Source: Gigaspora margarita
Lineage: Eukaryota; Glomeromycota; Glomeromycetes; Diversisporales; Gigasporaceae
NCBI GenBank assembly: GCA_009809945.1
Contig: WTPW01000553.1
Location: 54,239 to 118,238, forward strand
DNA length: 64,000 nt
Direction: 5' to 3'
A program made the translations under genes and the position numbers. The notes beneath the pieces are model-generated. The model did not search any database. It was given only the letters and a program-made list of their open reading frames with translations, and was not told where the DNA came from. The number at the start of each line of letters is the position of its first letter. The stretch's first letter is position 1. Positions 1 through 11,659 of this stretch are shown here, piece after piece.

Positions 1-363
1 TGTTCTTGCTATCCTATACTGTATATGTTTAAAATTCTGGTACTCTAGTAATGTTATCAATAAACAAGCATATAATATTAGTATTTTTATTTAAAATAGT
101 AAGTTGATGTTTTAAAGATCTTAGTTTTTTTAGCTTTTTACTATTATTATCTATAATATTAAAAATGTCAGTTTCTTGAAAAACAAGTTCTCCTTCTATT
201 TATGTATCAAAAAATAAAATACTAATAATCTGTGATAATCTTTAGAATTATTAAATAATTGCAGAATTTTAAAAAAAATTTATAAAAAATTGTAATTTTG
301 AGATCTTATTTATAAATCTGCACAATTAATGAAAGTTTAATCTTTGCATACTAGCAAAGATTA

Positions 364-672
364 CTATATGCTTCTGAAATAAGCTACCCTTTTTGGCCAA
401 TAAGTTACACAAAACTTTGGGTAGCTAATTTTTAGATTGTTAAAATTTTTGAAATATTGAAAATCGTACTAATAAAAAGTTGTCCAAATGCTATCAACTT
501 TTACTATAAATGTATTTCAATGTTCTGAACAACTTTACTTAATAATACCTTTGAGGTTTACTTAGTAAAATTTAGACTTTTATATGTAGCAACTGCTAAT
601 GATTTTTTAAAATTTTTAAAAAAATGAGGGGGTAGCTTCTTTTGAAGGTAGCTTATTTTTGAAAACATATAG
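364..672. mobile_element. MITE with TA target duplication (mariner-like)
   Basis: The ends are inverted: CTATATGCTTCTGAAATAAG on the left, and GCTTATTTTTGAAAACATATAG on the right in shortened complementary form. Both are flanked by TA (362-363 and 673-674). The mirrored arm near 5300 lacks the insert, so it works as an empty site. Internal motifs (agtaaaatttagactt, ggtagctta) recur at about 62.3-62.9 kb. Length is 309 bp with no coding capacity. Confidence 0.65.
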
Positions 673-674
673 TA

Positions 675-1393
675 GATAGATCTTTTTTTTATTTTTCTAT
701 TTTGCTCTTTTTTGTTTTTGATTTTTATTTATTTTTTAATTCAATTTTTTTTTATTTTTTCTTTTTTTATTTTATTTTTTTTTTATTTTTATTTTTTAAT
801 TTTTTTATTTTTTATTTATCTTTTTATTTTTTTACTTTTTTTTATTTTTTTATTGTTATTTTTATCTTTTATTTTTATTTTTATTTTTTTTTTGTTTTTA
901 TTTTTTATATTTTTTATTTTTTTATTTTTTTATTGTTATTTTTTATCTTTTATTTTTATTTTTATTTTTTTTTTGTTTTTATTTTTTATATTTTTTATTT
1001 TTTTATTTTTTTATTGTTATTTTTTATCTTTTATTTTTATTTTTATTTTTTTTTTGTTTTTATTTTTTATATTTTTTATTTTTTTATTTTTTTATTGTTA
1101 TTTTTTATCTTTTATTTTTATTTTTATTTTTTTTTTGTTTTTTATTTTTTTATTTTTTATATTTTTTTACCTTTTTATTTTTTTATTTTTTTCTTATATT
1201 TTTTTTGTTTACTTTTTTTTTATTTTTTATATTTTTATTTTATTTTTTTATTTTTTATTTTATTTCTTTTTATTTATTTATTATATTTATTTTTTTAATT
1301 TAATTTTTTATTTTTTCTTTATATATTTTTTTAGTTTACTTTATTTTTTATTTTTTTATTTTACTCCTTTTTTTATTTTTTATTTATATATAC
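675..1393. repeat. T-rich low-complexity block with 81-bp tandem repeats
   Basis: The block is almost pure T with interspersed A. A unit of about 80-81 bp marked by ATTGTTATTTTT repeats four times (markers at 852, 932, 1013 and 1094). Open frames of Phe/Ile/Tyr/Leu run through it in two frames because TTT-rich DNA lacks stops; they are not genes. Confidence 0.85.
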
Positions 1394-1608
1394 CAGTATA
1401 ATTATAAAAAATGGTTCTGTTTAACTTTTGATATACTATATTTTATCTGTTTTAGAATATATTATGGTTATCTCTTTTTTTTACTGTTTATAATATTTTT
1501 CAAGATAATGATAATATACATTTTTGATATTGCTTATGCTAATTCTTTAAGAGTAGAGTATAATAACATTATTTTTATTATGAAACTTACTGTTATAATA
1601 CTTAGTAC

Positions 1609-1830
1609 TAGGGTTCCGCAATTTGATTTGATCTTCAAATATTTGAATCAAATATTTGATCAAATTCAAATTCAAATTTGACTATATTTGATTTGATCAA
1701 ATTCAAATCTGACCAAATTTGATTTGATTTGACAAATATTTGATTTAATTTGAAAATTACTATTAAAAATTCAAATTCAAATCAAATTCAAATCCAAATA
1801 TTTGATTTGATTTGAATTTGAGGAACCCTA
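1609..1830. mobile_element. hAT-type MITE, TAGGGTTCC family, copy 1
   Basis: Inverted ends TAGGGTTCC / GGAACCCTA enclose 222 bp of sequence built from TTTGATTTGA-type words that can fold on itself. It is flanked by a perfect 8-bp TSD, CTTAGTAC (1601-1608 and 1831-1838), the length made by hAT transposases. A second copy lies at 12581-12862. Confidence 0.85.
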
Positions 1831-1838
1831 CTTAGTAC

Positions 1839-2283
1839 ACAAAATATCTAATACTAATATATTATTAGATATTCTAGATTTTTTATTTACAATCAAAAAC
1901 TAGTTTTAAACTTTATGTCTGTTGTAAAAAAATTTCTATTGCAACTATTATTAACTTCTAGACATATTTTTTTAAAAAATTAAAAATTAAATATTAAATT
2001 TTTTGCTTTAAAATAAAAATTCAAATATTGAAAATACTATAAATATGCTCTTTTTTTTTAATAAAACAGAATATATTTTATTTAACTATAATAGTATGTT
2101 TTGTATACTATGCAACATAATATGACAATTTTGCTATTATTAAAAATGATTGATATATATTCTACCTTTAAAAATCCCAATTTAGCAGGAGTAATAATTT
2201 CATTTATTCATTTTATAAAGAATTATGATTTTTCAATTTTAAGACATATAATGATTTTATTGTTACTTGTTATTTAAAGTAAG
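1839..2283. other. AT-rich intergenic DNA
   Basis: No gene, RNA or clear repeat recognised. Confidence 0.5.
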
Positions 2284-2285
2284 TA

Positions 2286-3024
2286 CAGTCCAACCTCTCT
2301 ATAGTCACACCCTATATAGTCATACCTCTATATAAGTACCCAATATTGTGCAATGGACTTAAATATAGTAAAAAAAACCTCCTTTTGGTAACAAATTACC
2401 TATAATCACTATCACAAAAAAATTTTGATTTTTTTACCAGTTTTATTAATAAAATCCCTCTTTATAGTCACCGAATTTGACCAAATATGGATTAAAAAAT
2501 CTGATTGGCCAATATTCATATTAATGTTTATTTAAAATATTCTATTAAAAATTTTTAAAGGTTTAATAGCAAATAACTTTGTTGGAGCAGTCCGATTTAA
2601 ATGAAACAACTACCAAAATGTTCGTCTTGATAAGACGATTCTAATATGCTCAAAAGCATTAAAAATAATTACGGGCTCCTGTAATTGTAAGGATTTGTAT
2701 TACTTTACATGTTTAAAAATGATTAAATTTAAATATCTAGGCAAAAAATCCTTAATGATCTTAGCATTTTGTAACTATATTTGACAATTTTATACTCTTT
2801 AGAAAACACTAGTGGTTATTTTATCTAAATTGGGCCACTGGATCAAAAGTTATTCACTATCAAATATTTTAAATTTTTTAATAGTATTTCAAATATGCGC
2901 AAATATATTACTAATTGACCTTTGGTCATGTAACTAGGACAAAGTATTTTATTTATAGTCACACTTCTATACAATTACCAAAATAGAGCACAACCAACTT
3001 GTGATTATAGAGAGGTCTGACTGT
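2286..3024. mobile_element. pogo/mariner-like MITE (739 bp)
   Basis: The terminal inverted repeats start CAGTCCAACCTCTCTATA on the left and are mirrored by TATAGAGAGGTCTGACTG on the right. Both are flanked by TA (2284-2285, 3025-3026), as for Tc1/mariner and pogo families. It has no transposase frame. It carries a core (around 2606-2660, actaccaaaatg...gattcta) also found in the arms of the 61.6-63.6 kb structure. Confidence 0.75.
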
Positions 3025-3359
3025 ATGTTTAAATATTAATCATTATGCATTCCCTATTATGACAATTTTTATTATCTAAAATTTTTAATAGGTAATTATT
3101 GAGATATTTTAACATGTATATAATTGTTAAATTTATAATTTTATGACTAATATTGTAACATAACTTAACAAATATGTGAAATTGAAGCATTATTAATTTC
3201 AATTTATTATTATAATATTAATGATTATTAATTTTAAAAATGATGCAATATTACATCAGCAAATTATATATATATATATATCGATTACTAACTGATAAGA
3301 TATATATTGATACTCAACACCCCTGCTAATTTTTATCAATAGTAATAGTAATCGATATA

Positions 3360-3545
3360 TAGTTGAACCTACCCAAACCAGTATGTATAGTGGACAGGTT
3401 TTGTATCAGTATTGAGAAGTTATCAGATTTGAAATCATTATAAACTATTAGATTCATATAACAGAAACAGAATTAGTGGATAAATTTTTTATCAGATTTG
3501 ACAGGTTATCAGTTTTGACAGGATCAGTTTTGGAAGGTTCAACTG
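3360..3545. mobile_element. pogo-like MITE (186 bp) in an AT-dinucleotide tract
   Basis: Left end AGTTGAACCTACCCAAAC is mirrored by GTTTTGGAAGGTTCAACTG on the right. Flanking TA dinucleotides lie at 3358-3359 and 3546-3547. The first base of the left end seems to have mutated from C to T. The surroundings are (TA)n and ATCGATTA-like sequence. Confidence 0.65.
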
Positions 3546-3649
3546 TATATATCTAATATAGATATTAATCGGTATATAACCAATATATTAATAGTGATTA
3601 TAATCAATATATATCTATAATAGTTAATAATCGATATATAATCAATATA

Positions 3650-3792
3650 AAAACAATTAAAATTTTGATAATAAAAAATATATAATTAAAAAATTTGATT
3701 TTAAAAAATTTTAATTTATTAAAACAATTAAAATTTTGATAATAAAAAATATATAATTAAAAATTCGATTTTAAAAATTTTAATTTATTAAA
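3650..3792. repeat. Direct tandem duplication, two units of about 70 bp
   Basis: The sequence starting AAAACAATTAAAATTTTGAT at about 3650 repeats at 3721 almost unchanged. It is AT-rich and non-coding. Confidence 0.8.
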
Positions 3793-3902
3793 AAACTTTA
3801 TATATTTTTACATTACATAATTATTATACAATTCTATATCAATAATATAAATTTTTTTTTTACAATATTGCTTCACCACAATAATACTATTAAATTACCA
3901 CA

Positions 3903-4580
3903 AAAACATGTACAATAATACTATCATTTACTACAAGATACTACAAAAATGCCATCCAAGTTACCACAAGAATATCATCACTTTACCACAAAAACATTAT
4001 AATTGCTACAAGAATGTTATCGAGAATGCTATCGCTTTACTACAAGAATGTGTACAAGAATACTGTAAGAATGCTATAATTCACAAGAACACATACAAAC
4101 ACACTATTAATTCACTTCAAAATGCTGTTAAGTTACCACAAGAAAGTTATCACTTTACTTACCACAATACTGAATCACCACAAGAATTCTATCACTTTAC
4201 TGCAAGAGCACCTGTTGAATCACTACAAGAACACTATCAAATTACTGTAAGAATGCTACAAAAATGCTATTATTTTACTGCAATAACATCGTTATTTCAC
4301 TACAAGAACACTGTTGCTTCACTGCAAAAACAATGTCGAAATACCACAAAACCAAAAACCAAAATTGTCACTCTACTTACCACAACATCACTGCAAAAAT
4401 ATCATCACTTTACTGCAAAAATGCCTGCTGAATCACTACAAGAACACTGTCAAATTACTATAACACCATTACTTTACTGTATGAATGCCGTTACTTCACC
4501 ACAAGAATGTTGTCATTTTACTGCAAAAACACTGTCACTTCATTGCAAGAATAGCATTGCTTTACCACAAGAATGATATT
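3903..4580 (+). repeat. Degenerate minisatellite, about 30-bp units
   Basis: The words CACTTTAC, CACAAGAATG and CTACAAGAA recur throughout at roughly 20-35 bp spacing. A 222-codon open frame crosses it and reads as repeats of SLQE/CYHFTAK-like peptides. The skewed base use and repeat nature explain the open frame better than a gene. A related arrangement (agcactttgcaagaa) occurs at 9740-10340. Confidence 0.6.
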
Positions 4581-4795
4581 AAAATACCACAAAACCAAAA
4601 AAACAAAAAAGTATTAGTTGTAATGATAACAAAAAAAATATATATATACTGAAAAATACTTATCTTTATATAGATTCAAGCAACCTACTTTTTCGCTAAT
4701 AATAATTCATCATCCAAAAGCAAATGTACTTTTGTAAGGCAGGTGGGAATCTCTATTCCATGATTTTTCTAAGCTGTTCGGGGTCAACCTTTATG

Positions 4796-5290
4796 CCTGT
4801 TTACTATGTTCTAAAAGAAAAAAATAAATAAATAAATAAAAAAATAAATAAATAGAAAAAAAATAAATAAATATGAAAAAAATAAATAAATACGAAAAAA
4901 AATAAATAAATACAAAAAAAATCAAAAAATGAAATAAATACAAAAAAAATAAATAAAAAATAAATAAATAAATAAATAAAAATAAATGAATAAAAATAAA
5001 ATAGAAATAAAAAATAAAAATATAATTAAAAAAAATATAAATCAAAAAAGAAAATTGAAAAATCAAAATAAAAAAAATAAATAAATCAAATAATAAAATA
5101 CAAAAAAAATAATTAAAAAATAAATAAATAAACAAAAATGAACAAAAAAATATAAAATAGAAATAAAAAAAATATATAAATAAAAAAAATATAAATCCAA
5201 AAAAAAATTGAAATTGAAATATAAATAATAAAAAAAAATATAAATCGAAAAAAAATTGAAATCCAAATAAAAAAAAAGATCAATAAAAAA
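4796..5290. repeat. A-rich low-complexity block (AAATAAATAAAT)
   Basis: Long runs of AAAT/AAATAAAA repeats, the mirror of the T-rich block at 675-1393. The minus-strand Phe/Tyr/Ile frames inside it are artefacts. Confidence 0.85.
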
Positions 5291-5352
5291 AAATAGATCT
5301 AGTAAATCTTTGATAGATATGCAAAGATTATTAATTGTGCAGATTTATAAAT

Positions 5353-5904
5353 AACAAAAATCTGTATAGCGATTAATATCCATTAATCATTATATATCAG
5401 TTTTAATAAATATGATAAAAATCGATTAATAGATATATAGCAATTTATATTTATTTGTGCTATATATTGATTACAGATACATATTAATATATAACTAGTT
5501 TATCAATATATATTGTTAATTTTTAATTGATATATATTGATTAATTGTTATATATCGATATTTATCAATATAAGAAATTTTCTAATGTAATGCTATTGCA
5601 CATAAATTTGTTTATATTTATATATTCTAATTTTGTATTTTTATTGCAGTTTTATTGTTTTATCAAATTTTTGTTGTTTTTTTTTTAAACTTGGGGTTTG
5701 TCTTTTTTAGTAACCAATTTTATTCTAATTTAATTAATTTACAATTACTTCAAAGATATCATATTTCATCAGTAAACCTATTTTACAAATAATCAATTTA
5801 TAAACAAGTTTATTTTATAGTATAAGCAATATATTTTACTTTTGCTATTAGAGTTAAGTATAGAATTAGAATCAACTATTAATAAAAATTTAAGTCTAAA
5901 GAGT
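5353..5904. other. AT-rich intergenic DNA
   Basis: Contains many ATCGATTAAT/TATATATTGAT words similar to 3260-3640. No gene recognised. Confidence 0.5.
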
Positions 5905-6480
5905 GTGTTGATATGGTGAAGTTGGTTGTTGTTACTCTCCAAGTGACAGGTGCAGGGTTCAAATCTCACTAAAAATGGTTTGAAAACTTTATTTGTATTA
6001 CAGAACTAATCTGCACCCTAACTAATTGGATTAATAGATCAGTAACCTGGGTCATACCAAGTTATTAGGAGCTAACTAACTTGTGTTGTTATACAAGAGA
6101 GGATTAGCAGATTAGAACCTATTTGGCAAGACCAAAGTAGAAAAGTAGCTAACTTTTAATAGTGCTAGAGAAAAGAATCTTGGATAGAAACTGACCAGAA
6201 GCAAATCAACAATAAATAGAAATAGAGAACCTTACCAACTGGACTACTAAAGTCGTACTAGAGAAAAAGAACATGCATTTCAGAAGCATGTACCAAGAGG
6301 AGAAAGACTATAAGGCATTTTAATGCCAGGCTGACCAACCCTTCTGGGTCTAAGGATTGAAGTCAGAATGCAACTGGGAAAAAGAAGCTAGAAAAGGAAC
6401 TGACTGGGTGCTACAGTTAGGGAACTTCACAAGGGCAAGAAGTAGGTAATGATAACAGTTTAAATAATTTATAACTGCAT
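5905..6480 (+). mobile_element. SINE-like repeat A with tRNA-derived head
   Basis: The head has a box A-like segment TATGGTGAAGTTGG (5912-5925) and a box B-like segment GGTTCAAATCT (5956-5966), spaced as in pol III type-2 promoters. The segment between does not fold into a convincing tRNA cloverleaf. A non-AT-rich body follows to about 6480; part of such a body (gcaggtatggcagctagtgt) recurs at 7015 and 11190. The end is uncertain. Confidence 0.5.
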
Positions 6481-6589
6481 ATAGTCTGCTTCAGTAGATA
6501 TATAAGTTACCAAAGTATAAATGATACCACATGTATGAATTCTGTGCCAGGTTATATCGATTATGTGGTACAAGCAAATTTTTTGAATT

Positions 6590-6830
6590 TTATTAATGTT
6601 AGGGTTAGAGTTAAGGTTAGTATTTGAGGTTAGCAAAACGTATAGTAAAATCATTCAAGGAGAACTTTTTGTTAGTGCACTAAAGGTGTTTTTTTATACA
6701 AACTTTTGGTAAATAAGCGATTTTTGACAAAATGAATGGGTTGTTTTGAAATTTCATAATTGTATTACATTACACCTGATCTTGAAATATGATTTGTAGT
6801 TCAAGCACATGATCAACATAACCTAGCACA
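6590..6830. repeat. Relative of the TTAGGG-core MITE family
   Basis: Has the order GTTAGGGTTAGAGTTAAGG, then tttttgttagtgcac..., then ttacacctgatcttgaaat, as in the elements at 13185-13512 and 22.1-23.2 kb. Ends are not clear. Confidence 0.35.
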
Positions 6831-6959
6831 GAATTCATGCGTGCAATGATACCTGTGTGAAACAGAAACTGCTCTACCAAGTGTCCTATTAAGAATAAAG
6901 TAGTTCTAAGGATCTGGTACAGTATCTGGAACAATGTTCCAGTGATACAATTAAAGGAT

Positions 6960-7120
6960 TGTCAGGTAGAACAGAAGATCAGCAGGTTTAAATAGACAGC
7001 TTCATAGTTAGCTGCAGGTATGGCAGCTAGTGTTAAACATCACCAAAAGTGTAAGTGGCTAGTTGTACTCTCTTAAATATAACAAATATTAGAGAGCCCC
7101 TAGAAGCACCTATGATTTGA
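6960..7120 (+). repeat. SINE-body fragment
   Basis: About 100 bp (gcaggtatggcagctagtgt ... caccaaaagtg) matches the body of SINE B at 11180-11280. No tRNA-like head is adjacent. Confidence 0.45.
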
Positions 7121-7258
7121 TAACTTGAATAAAAATCTTATTCCCCAAAAATAGACACTTTGACTATAAAAAAAAAAATTTGAGCCTATTTTAATTATTG
7201 GTTATTAAGAAAATCAATATTGAAGTTTGTTAAATCTTATGAATTTTATAATTCTATT

Positions 7259-7488
7259 TATACGGCATTTTCTATTTGTTGGATTTTGCATTTACCAACT
7301 GTTATCTGGCGTTTGAGATTTTAAATTTTTATGCACGTGAGTTACACACGTTATCCGAAATATTTTAAATCCGTTCCGGATTTAAAATATATCCGGACAA
7401 CGTGTGTAACTCACGTGCATAAAAATTTAAAATCTCAAACGCCGATCAACAGTTGGTATGCAAAACCAACAAATATAAATGCCGTATA
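7259..7488. repeat. Near-perfect foldback (230 bp)
   Basis: From TATACGGCATTT to its complement AAATGCCGTATA, the two halves pair almost completely around a centre near 7373 (GTTCCGGAT). Internal arms include CACGTGAGTTACACACG. It is probably a foldback-type MITE and would extrude a long hairpin. Confidence 0.8.
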
Positions 7489-7490
7489 AT

Positions 7491-7690
7491 CCAGTTATTC
7501 AAGCACGAAGTACTCATAACTACGGTACTATAGTATTCTAATACTAGTATTAGAACACTATTGTACCTTACCGTTATTTGCCATATGATTTGACTGGTCG
7601 AATTTTAAGCACCTCCGGTGCTTAAAATCGACCAATCAAATAGCATACAGCAAATAACTCAGTTATTCGGCACTTCGTGCCGAATAACTA
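7491..7690. repeat. Second foldback with nested palindromes
   Basis: AGTTATTCAAGCACGAAGT on the left is mirrored by ACTTCGTGCCGAATAACT at 7671-7689. Inside are smaller palindromes around 7535 (tctaatactagtattaga) and 7615 (gcacctccggtgc). It lies directly beside the 7259-7488 foldback. Confidence 0.7.
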
Positions 7691-7964
7691 TTAAATATAT
7701 ATTATAATTTACTTTTTATATATAGGTAATTTTATATAAATATACTAAATTATCAACTAATTTCAGGGTCCCAAAGGTGTACAGTGCAACTGTAATTTTT
7801 TACTAAAGCATAAAAGGTAATTGTTTAGTTATTAGTAAATTTTAAAAAGATTCTTTAATATTATATTATACAAAAATTACATCTGATTTTATAATTTATA
7901 TAAAAATTTTCTTTTATAAATTTGTATTGCTTGCAGAAATAATCATATACACCCTCTTTTCTTA

Positions 7965-9190
7965 CCTGATACAAATTGACCAATCAAATTTAAATCTATA
8001 ATAGCATCTAATTTTCTTCAAACTTTATTTTCCAAAAAATTGCTTGATGAATGTCTCTATGATAAAAAAAATTTTGGTTAAAGTTTTTGCAAAAAATTTC
8101 TTTAAAAAATTTTTACCAAAGCAGTAGAAAATTTTTTATTTAGAATACCAAGCAACTTTACTTAAAAGCCCAAAAACAAATTGCCTTGATAAAATTTTTG
8201 CATATTAAAACCTTAATTTTTTATTTTAATATATTTAAAACTTAATTTTTTATTTTAATATATTTAAAACTTAATTTTTTATTTTAATATATAAGACAAT
8301 CTATTTTATTATCTAAGCAAACATTGTTTAGCATAAAATTTTACATATAATTGCAATCTTAAAATTAGAATATTTTAAAAAAATTTTTATTAAAAAATTT
8401 TGCAAATTCAAAATTTTAAATAAGTATTCTTAATACATATCAAGCATTTTGATTTTTATACTTTCTTGGACCAAAAATTATAAAATATTTTGTTTCTAAA
8501 TAAAATCAAAAAAGTAACAAATGTATACAACTAAAAAGAGTTTTTTGGCCTTTAGACAAATAAAAAACAAATAAAATAGCTATAAAAGTTTTAAAAAGAA
8601 ATACTTCTACTATTTGTTGATATATTTGGATATTTTAGGATTTGTTTACTATTGTTTAATTGGTTGGTAACTATCAAAGGCAAATTTTGAAGCAAAATTT
8701 TAAATAATGGTCTTTTAAACATACTTTTGACTTATAATAAAATATGTAAATCTTATAATTTTCTACATATTTGATTAAAAGTACAAAGTTGGTTTAAAAG
8801 GTTATTTTTATAAAAATTTACTTTGAAATAATTTTAAATGCAAAATTTTTTGATAATCTCAATTTTAATTAACTGATTTTGGGGTCAAAACAAATCAGCC
8901 AATATTCTTTATTTTACTACTTTCAATATACTTAATCTCAAAATTTGAAAAAGTTAATATGTAAGCTAAAAAGAATATTAGGCTTAAAGTTTATATTAAA
9001 TTTATATGTTTATTATAAAACTAATACTTATATATTAACAGATATAATATATTCCCTAGCTGCTAAACTGATTTTAATATTTTAACTAATATTAGATGCA
9101 TCTTAGTGAGCTCACAACTATTAATTAATTAGCTTGAGATATTAATAAAAAAATTACTTACTATTCAATTGTCAAATTCCATCATATAGC
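7965..9190 (+). repeat. Dispersed repeat, copy 1 (copy 2 at 40162-42400)
   Basis: Starts at CTGATACAAATTGACCAATC and runs to about TTACTATTCAATTGTCA. The same order of sequence appears at 40.16-42.4 kb, where it is interrupted by a nested transposon. It contains a 29-bp tandem repeat at 8212-8302. No coding frame survives; the origin is unknown, possibly an old transposon. Confidence 0.7.
8212..8302. repeat. Three tandem 29-bp units
   Basis: Units beginning CTTAATTTTTTATTTTAATA start at 8212, 8241 and 8270. Confidence 0.9.
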
Positions 9191-9269
9191 CCTATAAAAA
9201 AAGTGGACCAGGTGGTGTTATAGTTTAGTATAAAGAAATCTGTAATGGGCTGTGTATATTAGCAAATTT

Positions 9270-9500
9270 ATAGTACCAAAATCTTTTAAAAGATTTTGCA
9301 TTACTACAGAATCTTTCAAAAGATTTTGCATATCACAATATATTTCGAAACATTTCAAAATATATTTTGAAAGATTTCAGATTTCAAAATATTTTGAAAA
9401 TAGTTTCAAAATATTTCGAAAGTAGATTCAAAATATTTTTTAAAATATTTTGTAATAGAAATAATTCAAAATATTTTAGAACTGGCTAGATAAGCTGGAT
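9270..9500. repeat. AAAGATTTTG/AAAATATTTTG word repeats
   Basis: Short self-complementary words (AAAATATTTTGAAA, CTTTCAAAAGATTTTG) repeat irregularly. The same word type occurs at 11760-12060. Non-coding. Confidence 0.6.
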
Positions 9501-9639
9501 CAGTAGATCTGTAATCTGGGTTATACTCAGGACACATTGGACTATTTTTGAAATACTTCGAAATATTGTATAATGTATCGAAATTAATCTACAAATTCTG
9601 TATTACAAGATCAGATCAGATNTTTGTTTATAAATTAGA

Positions 9640-10440
9640 TCTTCTATACAGTTTTATATTGTTTTTTTCTTTTGCTTTGTTTTACATTGTTTTTAGTTTT
9701 GTTTTGTTTTTTTGTTTTTGTTTTGTTTTGTTTTTTTTTTTTTTACACTTTACAAACCCTTTGCAAGAAAACCAAAAACTTTCAGCACATTGTGAAAACA
9801 CCAAATTACTTTGCTAGCCAACTTAGACTTTCGACATACTGCAAGAACGAACAACTAATTTTTCTAGCAATTTCAAAATTTCCAAGAATGTGACTTTAGA
9901 GAAATGATTTAGATAGGTGCAAGTTTTTGCAAGATTTTACTACATTTATTTTTTTGTTTGACACTTTTGTATTTGTTTTTTTTTATTTTTTTTTATTAAT
10001 TTATTTTATTCCAGCACTTTGCAAGAATACAACTCTTACTTCCTGGTACTTTGCAAGAAAACCAACCCAGACTTTTCAGCATTCTGCAAAACACTAACCT
10101 GGCTTTTGGCAATTTCTGAATTTTTAGAAAAATGGTGATTTGGGGTTTCCTTTATTTTTTTTATTCAGTTTGCTTATATTTTTTGTTTTTTCATTTGTTT
10201 TTTTGTTTTTTACTTATTTTTTAATTTTTATTTTATATTTCTGACTTCTTTAGCACTTTGCAAGAAAATGACTTTTTTAGCACTTTACAAGATACCAACT
10301 TTAAAACACCAACTCTAACTTCTCCAGCACTTTGCAAGAACAAACTAGATTTTTCTAGAAATACCAATACTTTTGAGAAGTAGTTTTTTTTTATTTTTTC
10401 TCTTCTCTACTATTTTTAGAAATATTTAAAAAGAAGAGCG
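9640..10440. repeat. T-rich tracts with AGCACTTTGCAAGAA minisatellite words
   Basis: The word AGCACTTTGCAAGAA and close variants appear at about 9760, 10010, 10050, 10250, 10320 and nearby, separated by T-rich tracts. One N is present at 9622. Small open frames here are not supported as genes. Confidence 0.5.
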
Positions 10441-10784
10441 AAATGAAGATGATAGCTAAAACAAAAGAAATAGCTGAAGCGAAATGATAGTTAAACAAAG
10501 AAGTGAAATAATAGCTAACTAGGGTGAGTAAAATAAGTGTGTAGACTAGTTTTTTATGGGATTATTATGTGATGAAGTGCAAAAGTATTTTAAATACATT
10601 TTTTTTATTTTCATTATTTTTTTCATTTTTTTTTTGGTTTTATTTTTTTCATCATTTTTTTAATTTTTTTGCATAATATATGTATAATAAAATATATAAT
10701 ATTAAATAAAAATATATATTTAATTTAAAATAGCTTTAAAATATATAATGTATAATAATAAATAAAAAATATAAAATTTTATAT

Positions 10785-11003
10785 CACCGTATTCCTCCGA
10801 AAATAAGCACCCCCTCAAAGGAATTTTAAAGCCAAAATTCTCGTGATCCAGTAATTGAATTTGCATAATTTTGGTACCATTCAAATCAGCTTATCAAAAT
10901 GTTTCAAAAGGTACCAAAATTATGCAGATCTGATCACTGGATCATGAGAATTTTGGCTTTAAAAATTGCTTCAAGGGGTGCTTATTTTTGGAGGAATATG
11001 GTA
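10785..11003. mobile_element. MITE with CATATTCCTCC-type inverted ends
   Basis: Left end ACCGTATTCCTCCGAAAAT with AAGCACCCC is mirrored by GGGGTGCTTATTTTTGGAGG with AATATGGT on the right. The two 109-bp halves pair over much of their length. SINE B begins immediately after it. TSD not resolved. Confidence 0.7.
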
Positions 11004-11650
11004 AATTGTGTTCTGTGGGTCGATAACATAGCAGTTATGCTTCCAGGATACAAATCGAAGGTTGCTAGTTCAAGTCCCCCTAGAGGCAATAATAAAAACC
11101 AGACAGTTAAAAAGGAAATCTGTGGACCTATAGTTTGTTAGCTGGCCAGAAAATCAGAGAGCTTAATTAGGCAATTTCCATAGTTGAGTTGCAGGTATGG
11201 CAGCTAGTGTAGAACCTGTAGGTGGACTACTTAAATTAGGCACCAAAAGTGCACGTGTGGCTAGATGCATCCTCGTCTATGGCCTGGGTCTTCTGTCAGC
11301 GTTTATAGGTTGCCTTAATTGGGCAGTTAACATTGTCAAATTTGGGCAGTAAAGTAAAATGAGTTAGAACCTGATTTGGAATAGCCGAAGTCACGAGACG
11401 TAATGTAAGAACTAAGTCTGAAAAGATACTATATAAACTCGTGGCGCAAACATTCTGAGGTGTTTTTCAGTTGTACCAATATCGATCAGCAGTAAATACA
11501 CTAAAGGCAGTAGTGGGAGGGTAAATCTTGGTACCCACTGGGCATTTGGGCAGTCTGAAATAGGGCTAGAGAGATGTATACTACGTAGAAATAGTTTAAT
11601 ATGTACTTTGTTAATTCATAATTAATAAAATATTAAGTACATGTAAGCAA
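11004..11650 (+). mobile_element. SINE-like repeat B with tRNA-derived head
   Basis: Box A-like TAACATAGCAGTTA (11024-11037) and box B-like TAGTTCAAGTCCC (11066-11078) mark a tRNA-derived head. A GC-richer body of about 550 bp follows, with segments shared with 6960-7080, ending at an AATAAAATATTAAG tail. An 80-codon open frame over the head is incidental. Confidence 0.55.
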
Positions 11651-11659
11651 CCGGTGCAA

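Larger units (their letters stand above)
306..5352. repeat. Large inverted-repeat structure with T-rich and A-rich arms
   Basis: The segment 306-365 (containing TTTATAAATCTGCACAAT) recurs in reverse complement at about 5298-5352. Inside these ends lie a T-rich block (675-1393) and an A-rich block (4796-5290), placed as mirror arms; the junction AGATCT..TTTTTTT is also mirrored. The middle holds three MITEs and a minisatellite. This looks like a 5-kb foldback or a non-autonomous transposon with low-complexity subterminal arms. No transposase and no clear TSD are visible, so the element class is unknown. Confidence 0.5.

Noticed and set aside
702-1401. Two overlapping long open frames rich in Phe/Ile/Tyr/Leu
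   Set aside because: Open only because the DNA is nearly all T with 81-bp tandem repeats; the same happens on the other strand at 4791-5266.
3908-4576. 222-codon open frame as a gene
   Set aside because: Consists of degenerate minisatellite units; no domain, and similar words occur elsewhere without an open frame.
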